DNA of 64,000 bases from Syngnathus acus (Eukaryota > Chordata > Actinopteri > Syngnathiformes > Syngnathidae), in contig NC_051107.1 of the NCBI RefSeq assembly GCF_901709675.1, positions 6,202,001-6,266,000 of the forward strand, read 5' to 3'. The stretch's first letter is position 1. Each line of letters starts with the position of its first letter. The notes under the pieces are model-generated. The model was not told where the DNA came from, searched no databases, and worked only from the letters and a program-made list of their open reading frames with translations. The position numbers and the translations under genes are program-made. This document shows, one piece after another, positions 1 to 12,880 of the stretch.

Positions 1-1129
1 GATTCCTGGAGGAGATAAACAACAGCGCAAGTGTCTGGCTTCCTCTCCGAGGGCACACTGAACGACGGACGGGTCGTGGGTGTCCTTCCGGGTCAACATT
101 TTGAAGAAACGCCAGCAAAGAAGAGGCAAGAAGTTGCAAACTGGGTCATCGTGGCCGTTGCGGAATTTGTGACTTGACAAGAACAAGACGCTCGACAAAG
201 TCCAGAGACGGCGAAACACAAACAAACTGCTGGATGGATTCACAAGCACGTGAAAGCCCGAGTTTATTGCCTACTACGCTCCTCGGCAAACGCAAACAAA
301 CAGGCGGACTGATGAAATGCATCCATCGCACCTTCTTTTACGCCGACACCGGATGATAGCCATGATAATACCCCGCTGATAAGCAGAGAGTCGGACTCTG
401 TTTTACGCTCCGTTAATTCAAATCCGCCTTCAAAGTGTCATTTCAGAGCGACGGCGAACCCTGGAGAGCAGCACGGCCGCAGGAAAGCACGTTTCCAGCT
501 GCTTTTAAACACCGCGTCTCGCCACATGCGTGTCAATTACACTCAACAAGCACTGCGTATTACGGGGGCGGATGTAAACTTCCAAAGGGCGTTTGGTTCC
601 CTGCCTGCGCCGGCAAGGTTAAGGAATCGCTTGGAATAATAACACAATAAAGGCAGGCTGACCTCCTGGGAGAAAGGAGCCTCGTCGCTTGAGAATTAAC
701 AAATGACCCACACCACGCAGTGTATTTACATCAAAGAAGCCGTTGTTGATGGCGAGGGCCAAGTGGGAACTCAACTCGAGCGACAATTAGCGGAGAAGGT
801 CGGGGCCGCTTCAATTTCTAATTCAAAGCCTAACCTTGTTAGGGCGACGGTGAAGGACGCCAAACGCCAAGGTAGCTAATGCCGGCTCGTCTTGTAAATG
901 AGTTGTGGCATAAATCGTCTGGTCTCTGGTTATTGCGCAGATTCTCAAAATCGAAGCTGGATTCGCACCATGATGTAAAATGAAGACACACTGAGGTGCA
1001 TTTCAACAAAGGCTCCCGTTGTTCATTTATCTTATCTGCAATTGTCATGATGGGAATATATACTATTCCCATTTCTCCTGTTCCAATTCCCTAACACGGC
1101 CATCTCACGCCTCAAATTCATCAGTCAAG

Positions 1130-1247
1130 CTTGGAAATAAGGCAGAGCAACACTTCTGTGCTGGTTTCCTCCTCTCTGCTGATGGCCGCTTGGAAATAAG
1201 GCAGAGCAACACTTCTGTGCTGGTTTCCTCCTCTCTGCTGATGGCCG
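1130..1247. repeat. Perfect 59-bp tandem duplication (2 copies)
   Basis: Bases 1130-1188 recur without a mismatch at 1189-1247. Both copies begin CTTGGAAATAAGG and end GATGGCCG. Perfect identity suggests a recent duplication, or an assembly artefact. Confidence 0.95.
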
Positions 1248-3060
1248 TGTCCAATATTTGGACCATTTGCTGCGGATCTCAGCAGGTACACACTTCAGCG
1301 ACATTCTCATTCCTGTCTTCATTTTCTGGTGCGATTTCACGGCATAATAGCGCTCGCAAATCATCCGCCGGGCAGCGGAGCCCTCCCGCTGTGAAATTGA
1401 TGCTCCTTCACCTCAAAACAACGGCGACTGCTTATGAGGGTTTCATGATGTCATAACTTTAGCTGCTGACAGGGGCACTCCCCGCCCAGGAATGGCCAAG
1501 CGGGACGACGGGAGTAGCATCAAACATGGGCATGCTACCGAGAGACACGGCGGATTTATGGCAACCATCGGACATGCTCCGTCGCGCCAAAGATGACCGA
1601 GTTTTATCCGCCTAACGTTGAGTGATGTGAACGTGGCCCTGCCTCCCTAGCATAGCGTGAGGTATGCTGAAAAAGACTCACTCTGAAGGGGGACAGGGTA
1701 GGGTGCTGGAACTGATTCATTGCATATCTGTTCGTTTCAATTAGGAGAGATGATTTGAGAGTGTCGTCACAGAACCAATTAAACTTGTATCTCAAGGCAC
1801 CACTGACGCAATGATGTGGATCGACTGGCTCACTACGATGGTCCTTAAGGCTTGATTGTATTCCAACTATTTCTTTGAGTTGAATCCAAACAGTGTTTGC
1901 ATGAGACACCGTATGAAGGCTAGACAGCTGGTGAGAAGAGCGAGTGATCTTGGCAGACAGAGAGCATCTTTGAGTTGGCGGGAAGCGGCCGACCATGACA
2001 GACAAGTGACAGGGGGGAGGGTCAAACGGAAGCAACGCGGCGCAGCGTCTGGAGGAAACTGGGTCTAAGTGCGTTCACGTCCTCTTGGGTGCCGCCCATC
2101 CCGGCCTGTCAGGTGGGAGCGACCGGGTCGAGGGAGGTCAAGATGCCTCATCAATGCCGTGACAAGCAGACGGAGGAGGAAGTAGTTCAGGGAAGATCGG
2201 TTTTCCCCCAGCCTTTGCGTTCAAATGGACACGAACGTGGCTTTTCCGAGCCTTCGTTACAGAAACGAGTAGCCGGGCGGATCATTACGGTGATGGGAGG
2301 TAGGTGGGATAAGCGGAATGATGAAGTGGGAGGCTAGCCAGATGAAAAATGCCAGCGTGGCCGGTCCACGAAAGGAGAAAAGAAGTGCCCAAATAAATCA
2401 GCAGCCGGCAGATAATTGGACGAGTGGCCCTCTCGGGCAGCGTCGCGACGGACCCGAGAAAAGTGACATCGTAATTTGCAATTAACGGCGGGGAGGACGG
2501 AGCGGGGAATGGGTTCCTGTTGGATAAGTCGCACGAATGTAATACCTGACAGAGCGGCGGGCATACTCATTATGGTCGTTTAAGTTGGGCCGAGTGTCGC
2601 TGCTCGAGACGCTTCACTTTCGCACGTGGCGTCCCCAAGCAATCAAGACGACAGGCGATGTTAGGCCATATGCACGACGCCGTTTTGCATTGCCGCTTCC
2701 AGGAGCGCCCTTGCGAATATCAACCTTTTATGGGAGCGTTTTGGAAATAAATGACCAGCGCGACGCCAGTCCAACAAGCAGAGAGATCATTTATAGATAG
2801 CATCTCCGTGGATGAGTCTGCTGAAACTTTTCCGCTCCGGGTCGGAGTGAAACGGGTTGACCTTTGCGCCGCTAATGACGCATTAATTACAAGTCTCATT
2901 ATGTGCCAGTAAAGTAGTGCTTAAAATTCCACTCGTGTCAAGTTTGTGATTGACAAAGTCTGACAGGGGCTTTGCTATCCCGCGAAGCAATTAAGACGAC
3001 TCGCCTAACCCCCCGAGCGAGTCAATATCGGCACTTTCGCTTAAGTCTCATTTGGCAACG

Positions 3061-3100
3061 GGCCGCTGCCGCCGCAGCCACCGCAGCCGCCGCCGCCACC
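3061..3100. repeat. GCN-type trinucleotide tract
   Basis: An imperfect GCC/GCA triplet run. It creates alanine runs in short open frames on both strands, but neither frame has other coding features. Confidence 0.7.
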
Positions 3101-6010
3101 GAGCTGCTTGGTAATCCCGACCCATCCTGCCCCGCTAACCGCTTCCAATTATAGGTGACTGGGGGATGAGACCTCCATCTGGTTGAGGTTCGCTGGCCCC
3201 CGCGATCGATGGCGCGAGCAAAGTGCGTCAAATTGCAGGAAAGCGAGACGACCTTGCCTTCCCGCCTGATTGACAAAGTGCATCTAGACATTGGTGAACC
3301 AAACTGTTACAAACGGGTCAACGTTGCATGTTGGTCTCATTTTATTCCAGGTTTCCAAATAACTCATTTGAACAGGGGTGTGTCGACTTATCTGCTGTAC
3401 GCACATTGATCCACCTATCCAATTTATTCTGAGCTTCATTCTTCCAGAGAAATCCGTGAAGCGCTATCACATGACATTTTCCAAAAATGGCATATCTCCA
3501 AGTGGGATTAATGGGATTTGGGCGGGGGAAATTGCATCGTGATAAAGGTTACGAGCTAATAAAAAGTTAGTGTTGAGCATTTGCGCTGCATTGCCAAAAA
3601 TGTATTACATGGATGGAAATGCGTCACTTTCATCTTCTTTTCCCGCCCACTCAAACGCTAATTGGCGGGACAGTTTTTCCCCGCAAACTCTACAGCGTCT
3701 CGAGAAGACGATACGCTGTAATCCCGACACGGGATTAAAACGGGATAATCAGACGTTAGTGTCAACATCTGCGTGAAACGAGAGCGGGAATAATGACGTG
3801 CCTGTTTTCTGTTTGGATTAACAGCACATCACTTAATCAAGTGGACTAAATTCGCTAATAGCAAGACAACACGCTAATACTGCCGCCGAGGGCGAGGTGA
3901 CATCTGAAGCAGCATTCGATTGTTTTCTGTAACACTTTGCCAACATCCACCAACTGCTTCCGCACACGCAAGAAGGGAGAAAGTGCATTTGCAGACTGGA
4001 ACTTTTAAAAATGGCCGACTTCTATTATCATTTCTTTTTGTATAGCACTGATGGTGTCTATAATTGCTTGGTGATGGCGGCGGTATAAAGAGGTTGGACT
4101 AAGTCCCCAGTGGAGGCCCAGGTAGCAAACGCGCAGCCCGTCACTGGAGTAGATTCAGTGCAATTATTCACTGTGAAGAATAATCATACACTTTGCGGGA
4201 GGTTTGTGACAATTAAAATTGAAGAAGTGAGCGAATGCAAATGAAGAACGCCATCCGAGACGCTCGGAAAACTCGCTCGTTTTTTTGTTCGTTCTAAAAA
4301 GGCTTAAAGACTGAACTCCGCTAACCTAAAAGTGAGGCTTTAATACATCTCCGACAGGGTTTAAATGTGATTGGATTACACTGCGGGATTACCTTGAGGG
4401 GGTTAGCTCGCTTGCCGCTCTTAAAAAGCGTCCCTAGCAGTCGTGACAAAGGACAATGAAATTAAATTAAATGTAAAATGTCCCAAAAATATATTTATGG
4501 AAAATTCCAGCTCAAAGTAATTGAAGTAAATTAAATTAAGGCCTATATCTGCGGCACACTTTTCAAAAAAGGTTGAAATAATTATCAAAAGTCGCAGTCC
4601 TAAGTAACATAGTTTAATAAATGACATTAAATAAGATTGAATTTAGAAAGTAAATCAGCTGCTGCATCTAACACCTTCCAAACGTAGGTGTTATTTCCTC
4701 ACATTCTTGCGTTTGTTTTTCATTTTTATCACCTCTCTCATATTTAAGATCACTCACTTTCACACGTTGCTTGCTTATTGACAAGAACAGCACTCGTTAG
4801 TTAGTTTTAAAATAACGCCAACCTCACGATAGCTCATGCCACAAAACGTCGTCTCATCTGGCCTAATGCCACCCGGACGTGGGGCAAATGTTCCCAGAAT
4901 AACAAACTTTCCCAAAGTTACTTTATAAATTCATATAAAGTGGAAAAAAAAAAAAAACACACGCCGGATAAGCCGTGTTCATCGTCACGCAATCAGCGGT
5001 GAATTTGCTGGCAGCTCGTCAGAGTCTAATTATGTATGCGTGTACCTCCAAGGTGCCTGGTGGCAGCTGTTCCGCCGCAAAACTCAATTATCTGCTGAAA
5101 ACAAGTACCGTTTCCCCCAGTAAGGTTTGGCCGACAATGGTTTGAGCTCCTCGTGTAAAAACGTCAAATTTTACTCCAAGGTCGACGCATATTGTCTTCT
5201 GTGCAATGAATTGCACATGCCTACAAATGTTTCAACTCCTAAATTTTCATCTGGACACGTTGCCAAGAAGCATCGTTTTTTTTCCAAGTGTTGAGTGCGA
5301 GCTGGCAGCGTTCTGCTCTTCCAGCCGCAGATGTGATCTCAGTCAACACTGACGATGAGGCCTGCAGATTTCCTGCCTCCCCTTTTGCTCCTTTGTCAGC
5401 CTCCCCCCAAGGGGTGAGAGGTAATCCTTGGAGATGGAGTACAAACAAGCACATTGGCGTGGGGTCAGCCCACGCACACTTTTCCAACCGCGAGGGACGT
5501 TATTAACGGGCCTCCCGTGTGCCGATGAGATCCGTTAAGCTCGGATCCTCAATCTGACGTTCGACATCGTTTTAAGAATAAGCGGTGACGAATAGAGAAC
5601 ATCGTAAATGAATTAGAGAAGCCGAGGCAATGATCATTAGGCACGTTTTCGCCATAAGTCTCCCGGAATGACGCTCATTAGTTTTTTTCCCGCCCCGCCG
5701 CAGCTGTTTAGTTTCGAAACAAGGCCGTGTGATGACACAACAACGGCTAAGGCCATTATCGGCAAAGTCCATCTCCTCAGCAGACATGCACGCAACATTT
5801 CGTTATCTTCACCATCATTAGAGCCTTCAACGGCATCTTTTCTTTTAAATCCCCCAAATCAAGACAATCTGGCGTTTTGCTCTAAACGTCATTTTTATGC
5901 AATAACGTCGGGACGGAAAATTCCAATGCCAAAGTAGTACTATAAAAATCGAGAGTCCATACTTTCTTAGGTTCGTCTTCGATGCTAACGCTACGGCTTT
6001 CCCTGCGCAG

Positions 6011-6133
6011 CAGCCATGACGAATTACCGCGGAGCTGGAGGAAGACCTGCCCCTCGCTTCCCTATTGGCCAGTTTGGCGTCAAGTCGCACTTGAGCCCGC
6101 CCTCCGAGATGCAAAAGCAGCTCTGCTGGACCT
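6011..6133 (+). other. chrm2: Candidate 5' UTR exon (probably chrm2) with a uORF
   Basis: A CAG acceptor (alternative NAGNAG: 6008-6010 or 6011-6013) precedes the segment and a strong donor GTAAGTA follows at 6134. An ATG at 6016 opens a 39-codon frame that reaches the donor. Joined to the next candidate exon at 6468, the leftover T and the following AG make a TAG stop exactly on the junction, so the frame would be a short upstream ORF. Linking it to chrm2 is inference: it is on the same strand, about 16.7 kb upstream, and the chrm2 coding exon has an intact acceptor. It could instead belong to an unknown transcript. Confidence 0.4.
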
Positions 6134-6467
6134 GTAAGTACCAGCACAATAAAAACCCATCTCGACAGGATCAAACCCACCGCCAGTCAGGTCTGAAGTG
6201 ATGTTTCGGAATTGTAAAAAGCAATTCTTCAGACCTCGTTGCTTTTACTTTAATGTACAGACACGGTACATTTACATAATGCAGCGCTCTACTCAGCCTA
6301 GCAGGTAGCATCCATTAGTGCAAATGACACGCAAATGCAAATGATGCATACACCTTGATGTCGTTTCCTCTGCCTCACTTATTATTACGGCTCACGCGTC
6401 TGGCCGGTATAAAGACCTTGAGCCTCGCGACGAGAGTTAAACATTTTTCTTTTCTTTCTTTTTACAG

Positions 6468-6516
6468 AGCCGCAGGAGCGAGAGGTTAATCGCTGAGCGG
6501 GAAGAGATCGTCTCAG
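6468..6516 (+). other. chrm2: Candidate 49-nt internal 5' UTR exon (probably chrm2)
   Basis: A long pyrimidine tract ending TTTTTACAG precedes the segment and the donor GTAAAG follows at 6517. It is short, has no long open frame, and lies 334 bp downstream of the previous candidate exon in the same orientation. It has the clearest acceptor-donor pair in the first 20 kb. Assignment to chrm2 is inference. Confidence 0.4.
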
Positions 6517-8528
6517 GTAAAGAATGCTAAGCGTTGCCTTTCTTGCACGTCAACACATTTTCAAATTGCTGAAGGGGAGAGAACTCTCAGCATATTGTGA
6601 CGCAGAACCATGCGATGTGTCCCGGAATGAATCGAACCAGTTGCGAGGACAATACCACCCATTTAGCCGATTTTCTGATTGGTTGGGATAGCAAATGTGG
6701 GTCAAATACGGTCAAGCATGCACTGGTGAGCATCCTTGCCCCCAACGTCTATTGTTGGGGTTGCAAGCATTTTAAAAGTCATTGAACGCATCCCATTTGA
6801 CACCGCACGAGAACTGGCATAATGGCGGCCATGAGAGGACACGGCGTCAGACGCGCTCGCACTCGGGGGCCACTTGTCGCCTTGTTATCAGGCACCGTCG
6901 CGCACACTTGCGACCGGTGTTTGATGGCCCGACACCGGCGTCGAGGGCTCTCGGTTGCCATTACGGCGAGGCTAAGCGGCGGTGCTAGTTGGGGGGGGGG
7001 GCACACCGTAGGGGGGGCGGGGCTGATCCGTATGCGGCGAGGCACCAAACGGCATCCATTAGAGGCGAGACGCGGCGCCAGCATGCGGCTAAAAGTGTCA
7101 AATATGTATGAGTGAGCGACATCCTCCAGGCAATTAATGCCATCGTTAAGATGCGCACCTCCTCCCTGCAGGCGTGCAGATACACGCTCTTGTTGAATTT
7201 TTTAGAGCACGCTCGTCTCCAACAACACTGGCCACGGGCTTGCTTGTATAATTGAACAATCAGGTGGATGTTTGTCATCAGAAAAAAATTTCAAAAGTAG
7301 ATAGTGTATCCGATAATCCCGTATTTGACTCCGGACATGATGACTCAGTACTTGGCTCTTTCCCTGAGGTTATTTTTGCTCTCTTTGTCACGGGTGACAT
7401 TGACCTATTATATGTTAGTGATGGCGAGTTGGCTCGATGTTAGCTAGCATAATAGATCATCATTCCATCTGTATTGAGACTTGTTACATCCAAAAACTAC
7501 AACTATTGAGCTTCTATTGGCTAAAGTGGTCTTTTACAGTGCCACCTGTTACTTTGGCATTTCAACATTGGTGAGAGAGGGGAAAAAAATAAATAAAATA
7601 AAACATCCACCTGTGTGCACTGAGCGTTTGATGCCTCCTGGCTTTGTGCTGCGGAGCCCCGGCGGTCAGCGGGTTATCGATCGCGGAGTGCGGAGAAGAA
7701 GAGCAACTCTCGGTGGGGGAAGCACTATTGATTGCGCTTAAAGTGACATGATGGAGAAGGTCCTCTGACATGTTATCTGTATCGCCACCAACAGACAGAG
7801 TGCGCGCCCGTGGAGCGCACCTGATTGATTTGCGCTCGCGGCCATCAATCCCGGCGAGCCGAAATAAGTTGGCTATTATTCAGCGCCGCGCGCGAGAACC
7901 GCGGTCCACGTTCGTTGTGGCGCACGTTAACGTGGCGACGTGTGCGCCGTCGCCACCTGTAGCCCGCTCGCATGATCATACGTCAAGCAGAATTGCCTGC
8001 TGCCAACGTCAGGCTGTCGTGAAGTCGAAACAAATTGCGACGTAATGGCCCCTGCGACCGAGTTTTTCATCTGATGCCATTTGTCGACATGACAGCACTT
8101 TGATCTCGTTTATTTACATGAAAGCGCTTCGAAATATTTGTTGACGTAATTGTTTCGTAATTGCGTTTTTATGTGACAGCCTTAGCGTGTCATGATGTTT
8201 TTGAACTGATTTGGCTTTCAAACTAACTTTTCCTTTTTGCACTTGTGAAATGGACTCCTTCCTGTCGCCGCCGAGATAGGGAGCTAACGGACTTGGGATG
8301 CAGTCTGTGACATTGCCCTTGAGTGCGCGACAAGAACAAAAGTGTCTGACCGCTAATGAAAGCCACTTTCAAGCGGCCGACTTGCTCTGATTGATATTTT
8401 TGCAAATCCATCTCAATAATCTAGCAGGAAATTGCACAGGCGGGCGCTAATCAAGATACACTCACCGAGAGTGTACGAGTCCTGCGCGCCTTGAGACGGA
8501 AAATGTAAAGATAAAGAGAAAATAGAGA

Positions 8529-8546
8529 GTGTGTGTGTGTGTGTGT
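8529..8546. repeat. (GT)9 microsatellite
   Basis: Uninterrupted GT dinucleotide run. Confidence 0.95.
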
Positions 8547-11500
8547 TTTCTGTGCGTGTTTGACACAGACAACTTAAATAAGCGGCCAACAAGATACAGT
8601 AATGGTATTGTTATAAATCGATGGCCTGTGCTTGTTCCTATTTTCTTGCCAGTGCTACACTGCCAATTAGTCACAATACAGTACGTAAAAAAGTTAGCAT
8701 TGGTATTTGGGAGTGATTGTTTTATTTTTTATGAAAAATGCAAACTCAGTTTTACACATGAGCTTACATATAGCGTATATGATTGCAACTAATTTAAGTA
8801 CCTTTTTGTACAAAATCGAAACCCATGAGGGAAAACTGTGTTTTTGTCTGATAAGTTTATTTTGTAAAAAAAAAAACTACTGCAAAACTTTAGGGGGAAC
8901 AAGCCATAACTGGCTTTTTAGCCGTTCAATTTATTGCATGCATTGTCTCCTAATCAGAAAGTTGCAGAGACAGCAGGCAGATTTATGTGCATACATACAT
9001 GTACATGCATGTTGAAAACGGCATCTCTGAAAATCTCCGACATGCTAATACATTTTAATCATCGCCGTATCGCTGGGATTGGCTCGGGCGGATTAGCGCT
9101 CCCACATAGCAGCAGCACCTGCGACCGGTCGCGCTGTTAATTAGCCGCTAAATGTTAACATACGAAGCACGCCCGATTCGGTGTCCATCCTTGGATCACA
9201 CGTCAGACAATTAGAGGAGGACACTCTTGACCTCCGCTCGTGGCATCACGTCCCGGCAACCGCCAATTACGGCTGCGTCCTTCTTTGCTAGCGGTGGAAT
9301 GATGAGCTCAAGTAAACAGTAATTATTGGAAGCCTGCCATTGATTAGGTGTGCGCGTTAAGAGTGGGCCGACGGAAGCGGCCGCACCTCCAAATATCTCT
9401 GATAGCAACATGTGACGTACCGGGCCTTTGTCTCTTTCACTCAGCGACTCTGAATTATTCACGCCGCTAAATCCACTTGTGTGTCAGACAGGAGATAGAT
9501 GGTGTCCCTTCAACATTTATTCACACTCCGGCATTCGTTTAGTGCTTGATGATAAATCTATTTATGGCGGCGCTATCGCGAACATGAATTATGTACGTCG
9601 TATAGATTGGGTCGGCATATGAAGACGCGGGAAAAAACACGGGAGCCCCGCAGCTCATGATTGCTGATTAATGTAATCTAGCCATGTAAATTCAATGGGA
9701 TTGATATTTGACACGCCCGTTCTGTGAAACAAGCGTGAAACACGCGTCGCAACAAAGTTTGAACGGAGGTCAGCGCTGCCTGCTGAGTCAAATATTTCAA
9801 TTTGAATTGTGCAATATTCCTTGAAATGTCTGACTCGTCCACGTTGTTGCCGTAGGTCCATTTCATTTGTAATTATCCATTGGTCGAGAAACGGCAATAA
9901 TTTGCCCGGGGAGAACGAGCCTGAAACTTCCAGAGTCCCGACAAAAAGGCGAGCGAGGATCGCCGATGTAATTGCATGCGAGGTTACCAGACGGAACATT
10001 AGCGGTGCTTTGGAGGGAATTACGGGCGCATTGTGCTGGGATAAAGGGTGGCGGTGAAGGCCTGGCGAGCGAGCATGATGAGGCCGCTCTTTCGCTTCAT
10101 TACCATTCATCAGTGTTATCATCATTAGAGCCGTAAAAGGCGCTACCGCGCTCGCTATAATCTTCGGTGAAGCCTCTTTGCCTTTGCCGACGGACACTTC
10201 TAATTTGCATCCGTGTTGGAGTCGCTCGCTGTGTGGGCAACATGAAAAACACAATTTTATGGGTAACTTGCTGTCAAGATGGCAGCTACGCGCCAGTGAG
10301 TGCGAGAGGTGCGCATCGCTAAGTGAAAGGCAACTGGCATGTTTTGTTTACGGTAATATTTTTTTCATTATATTATATTATTCCTTGCAAATGTGTTTCA
10401 GATGTATTGAACAAAAAACTAATTTTATGCCAGCACCATGTATTTCCACATTTATTAGTTTTAATTCCAATATTCTTACATTTACGTTCCTCTGAATTTG
10501 AGTTTAAAGCCAACTGCTTTTTATAAAGCATTTGCACTCTGTTTGTTTTGTTTTTCCATTGGGAAAAAACGAGTTCAGTACCCCCAAAATAGAAAAAAAA
10601 AAAAAAAACATGTCCTGTCTGACAATACAAGAGGGAATGATGGGTTGCGTTCGTTCCAGCGTCACAGCTGGCTTACTGCACTTTGGTAGCCTCATGCTCA
10701 TCCATCAGAAAAAGGCAAAGTCCTCTCAAAGTATTTTATGACATGCCGCAGGAGTGGAAAAAAATAATAAAAATAAGAGAGACACTCTTCTTCCTTCTGG
10801 TAAGCTCTGGCGGTCATTTGTCGGATCAATGTCGTGACTCTGCCGAGTCATTCAAGCGGCGCGTCTGGGATGCTCGGTTTATAACGACACTCTCTTGTGT
10901 GGGTTTCGATTCAGCGTGTCAATATCATTCGGTAAATTCTAACTCGAATGCAGAAGCAGTCGGCCGGGAGGGCAGAACGGTTGTGCGACTGCTTCGGAGG
11001 TGCACTTAGTTTGCAGATTGGCGATGGCGGAAAAGGTCGTGCGGCTTGGTCTTGAATGTGAGGGGTCAGCATTTGATGAATGTCTGACTTCATCATTGCG
11101 CGATTGAACTCGGGCAGGATGATAAGCCGTGAGGAATCGCTGATGGATGGGCCACCTTTCGCGGAGATAAGACTCATTTCGGCCGTACGGAAACGGGAGA
11201 TTCTATTTTGACTTTTAAGACCTTGCGTGCATCGCGTCGGGTGATCTCATTCGACTCCGTCTCCGCCGCAACAAAAGCTGTGACTTCGCAGGACGGTCGA
11301 GGAACGCGCCGAGATACATGCCGCTGGTTTGAGTAAATAGCGTCAGTTTGTCAAAGGGGAAGCATTTGTCAGGTTAAATCCCCTTTGCCTGTAACACCTG
11401 ATCCTTTGAGCGATTACGTTGTCCTTTTGTCTGATGTCTTAACCAAAAAGAACAGTCTTTTTTTTTTTTTTTTTTTAAACATTTTTACTAAGGGAATTAC

Positions 11501-12857
11501 ATCGTCAACCGTTTGCTTCATCGCCGTTCGTATTCCGGTCACTTGGAATTAATCTCAAGTGGACACAACGCTCACTTGCCTTTTACCCCGCGGGCACGCC
11601 TGAAGATTTAGCATATCTTCAGCTGCCTACAATTGATTTGAGGTGATTCCCGGCGCAGCGGAGTAAATGAAATGTCAACATGTGTGACGTGTGATGAAAA
11701 TTGATGGCACGAGCCCACGACTTTGGCGGGGACAGAAACGAGAGCGAGATCATGGCACGCACTCGGAACAGTCGACATATTACGTGACACTGTGGAATCG
11801 CTCCGAAAACTGTCATCCTACAAATCAGACAAATTTAATTTGCTCTCCCGTGTTGATCCTCTATCACAACAAATTCCAGAACCGTGGCAATTATTCATCT
11901 ACCGTTCATTTTTCGAGGTTCACGGTCACTTTGTTAAAAAAGAAGAAACGTCACAATAATTTACTAATAAACGACTTAGTGGGTTTTTGATATTGTACCT
12001 TAACCATAACCCTTTATTAGTGTTGAAGCATTTTTCGGCCATATCTGGCTCCAACCCCCAAACGACGCATCGAGTGTCACCCCGCATTGCAGCAAATTAG
12101 TTTCAGTGGGCTTTCAAAGCGAGGAATATGAAGAGATTCATCACAGAGGCACAAGGCACTTGTCATACGTCGATAGCGAGTGGTCGCCGGCCGTCGCGTC
12201 ATCATTACATGCGAGGCCACGCGGCGTGATGAATCTGGGTCGCCGGGGTGCAAGCGAGGTTGGATCAATGGTGGGCGGATGGCCTTGATTCAAGCAGCCC
12301 TCTTTTGGGAAACACTATTAAGAAAGTGGAATCCCACTCAGATATTCCAGAAAAGGCTCGATTAAAAATGAGTGTTGCTTATACAATCGCCGTCGTGGAA
12401 AATCAGTTGCCATTGCTAAGTACAATTTATCCCGACCAGGAAAATCCTTCTAATGGATCAATCATTCCAGGAGGGACCATTATGTGAAGTCAAATATTGT
12501 ATATCTCAGTCATTCGGGGCAAATTTGTTCTTGGGGATAATTACACATGACCGCCTCGTCGTCAATAGCCATTAGTGGTTCGTTTTTGGAGTTTGTGAAG
12601 CGTGTGGCTTTTAGAGTCTTTACCCAAATAGCGCAAAAGGTAAAAGACAGACGTGTATTTATAAATTAGAGCTATCCGTGAGAAATTGAGCTGCCAGGAA
12701 TCAAATATTCATAAAAAGAATGGGAATGCTTCTTATCTAATCTGCCTGTCTGTGCTGTATTAAAGAGTGAAATACGCGGCAAGCAAAAGAAATGGAATCA
12801 TGAGCTCTGGGGAGTCCAAACGCTTTGATCGAATCTATTTTTCTGACATGCATTAAT

Positions 12858-12880
12858 CACACACACACACACGCACACAC
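12858..12880. repeat. (CA)n microsatellite, one interruption
   Basis: CA repeat broken once by ACGC. Confidence 0.9.

Larger units (their letters stand above)
1..6010. other. Non-coding stretch, no gene recognised
   Basis: No open frame here resembles a protein I know, and none shows a convincing pair of splice sites. It contains a perfect 59-bp tandem duplication (1130-1247), a GCN triplet tract (about 3061-3100) and short poly-A/T runs. It could be intron or upstream regulatory DNA of chrm2, but that is inference from position only. Confidence 0.5.

Noticed and set aside
2972-3154. Alanine-rich small protein
   Set aside because: Comes from the GCN triplet tract; both strands give similar alanine runs.
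9655-10254. 199-aa minus-strand frame
   Set aside because: Long but without motif, signal or codon-bias clues; no splice context.
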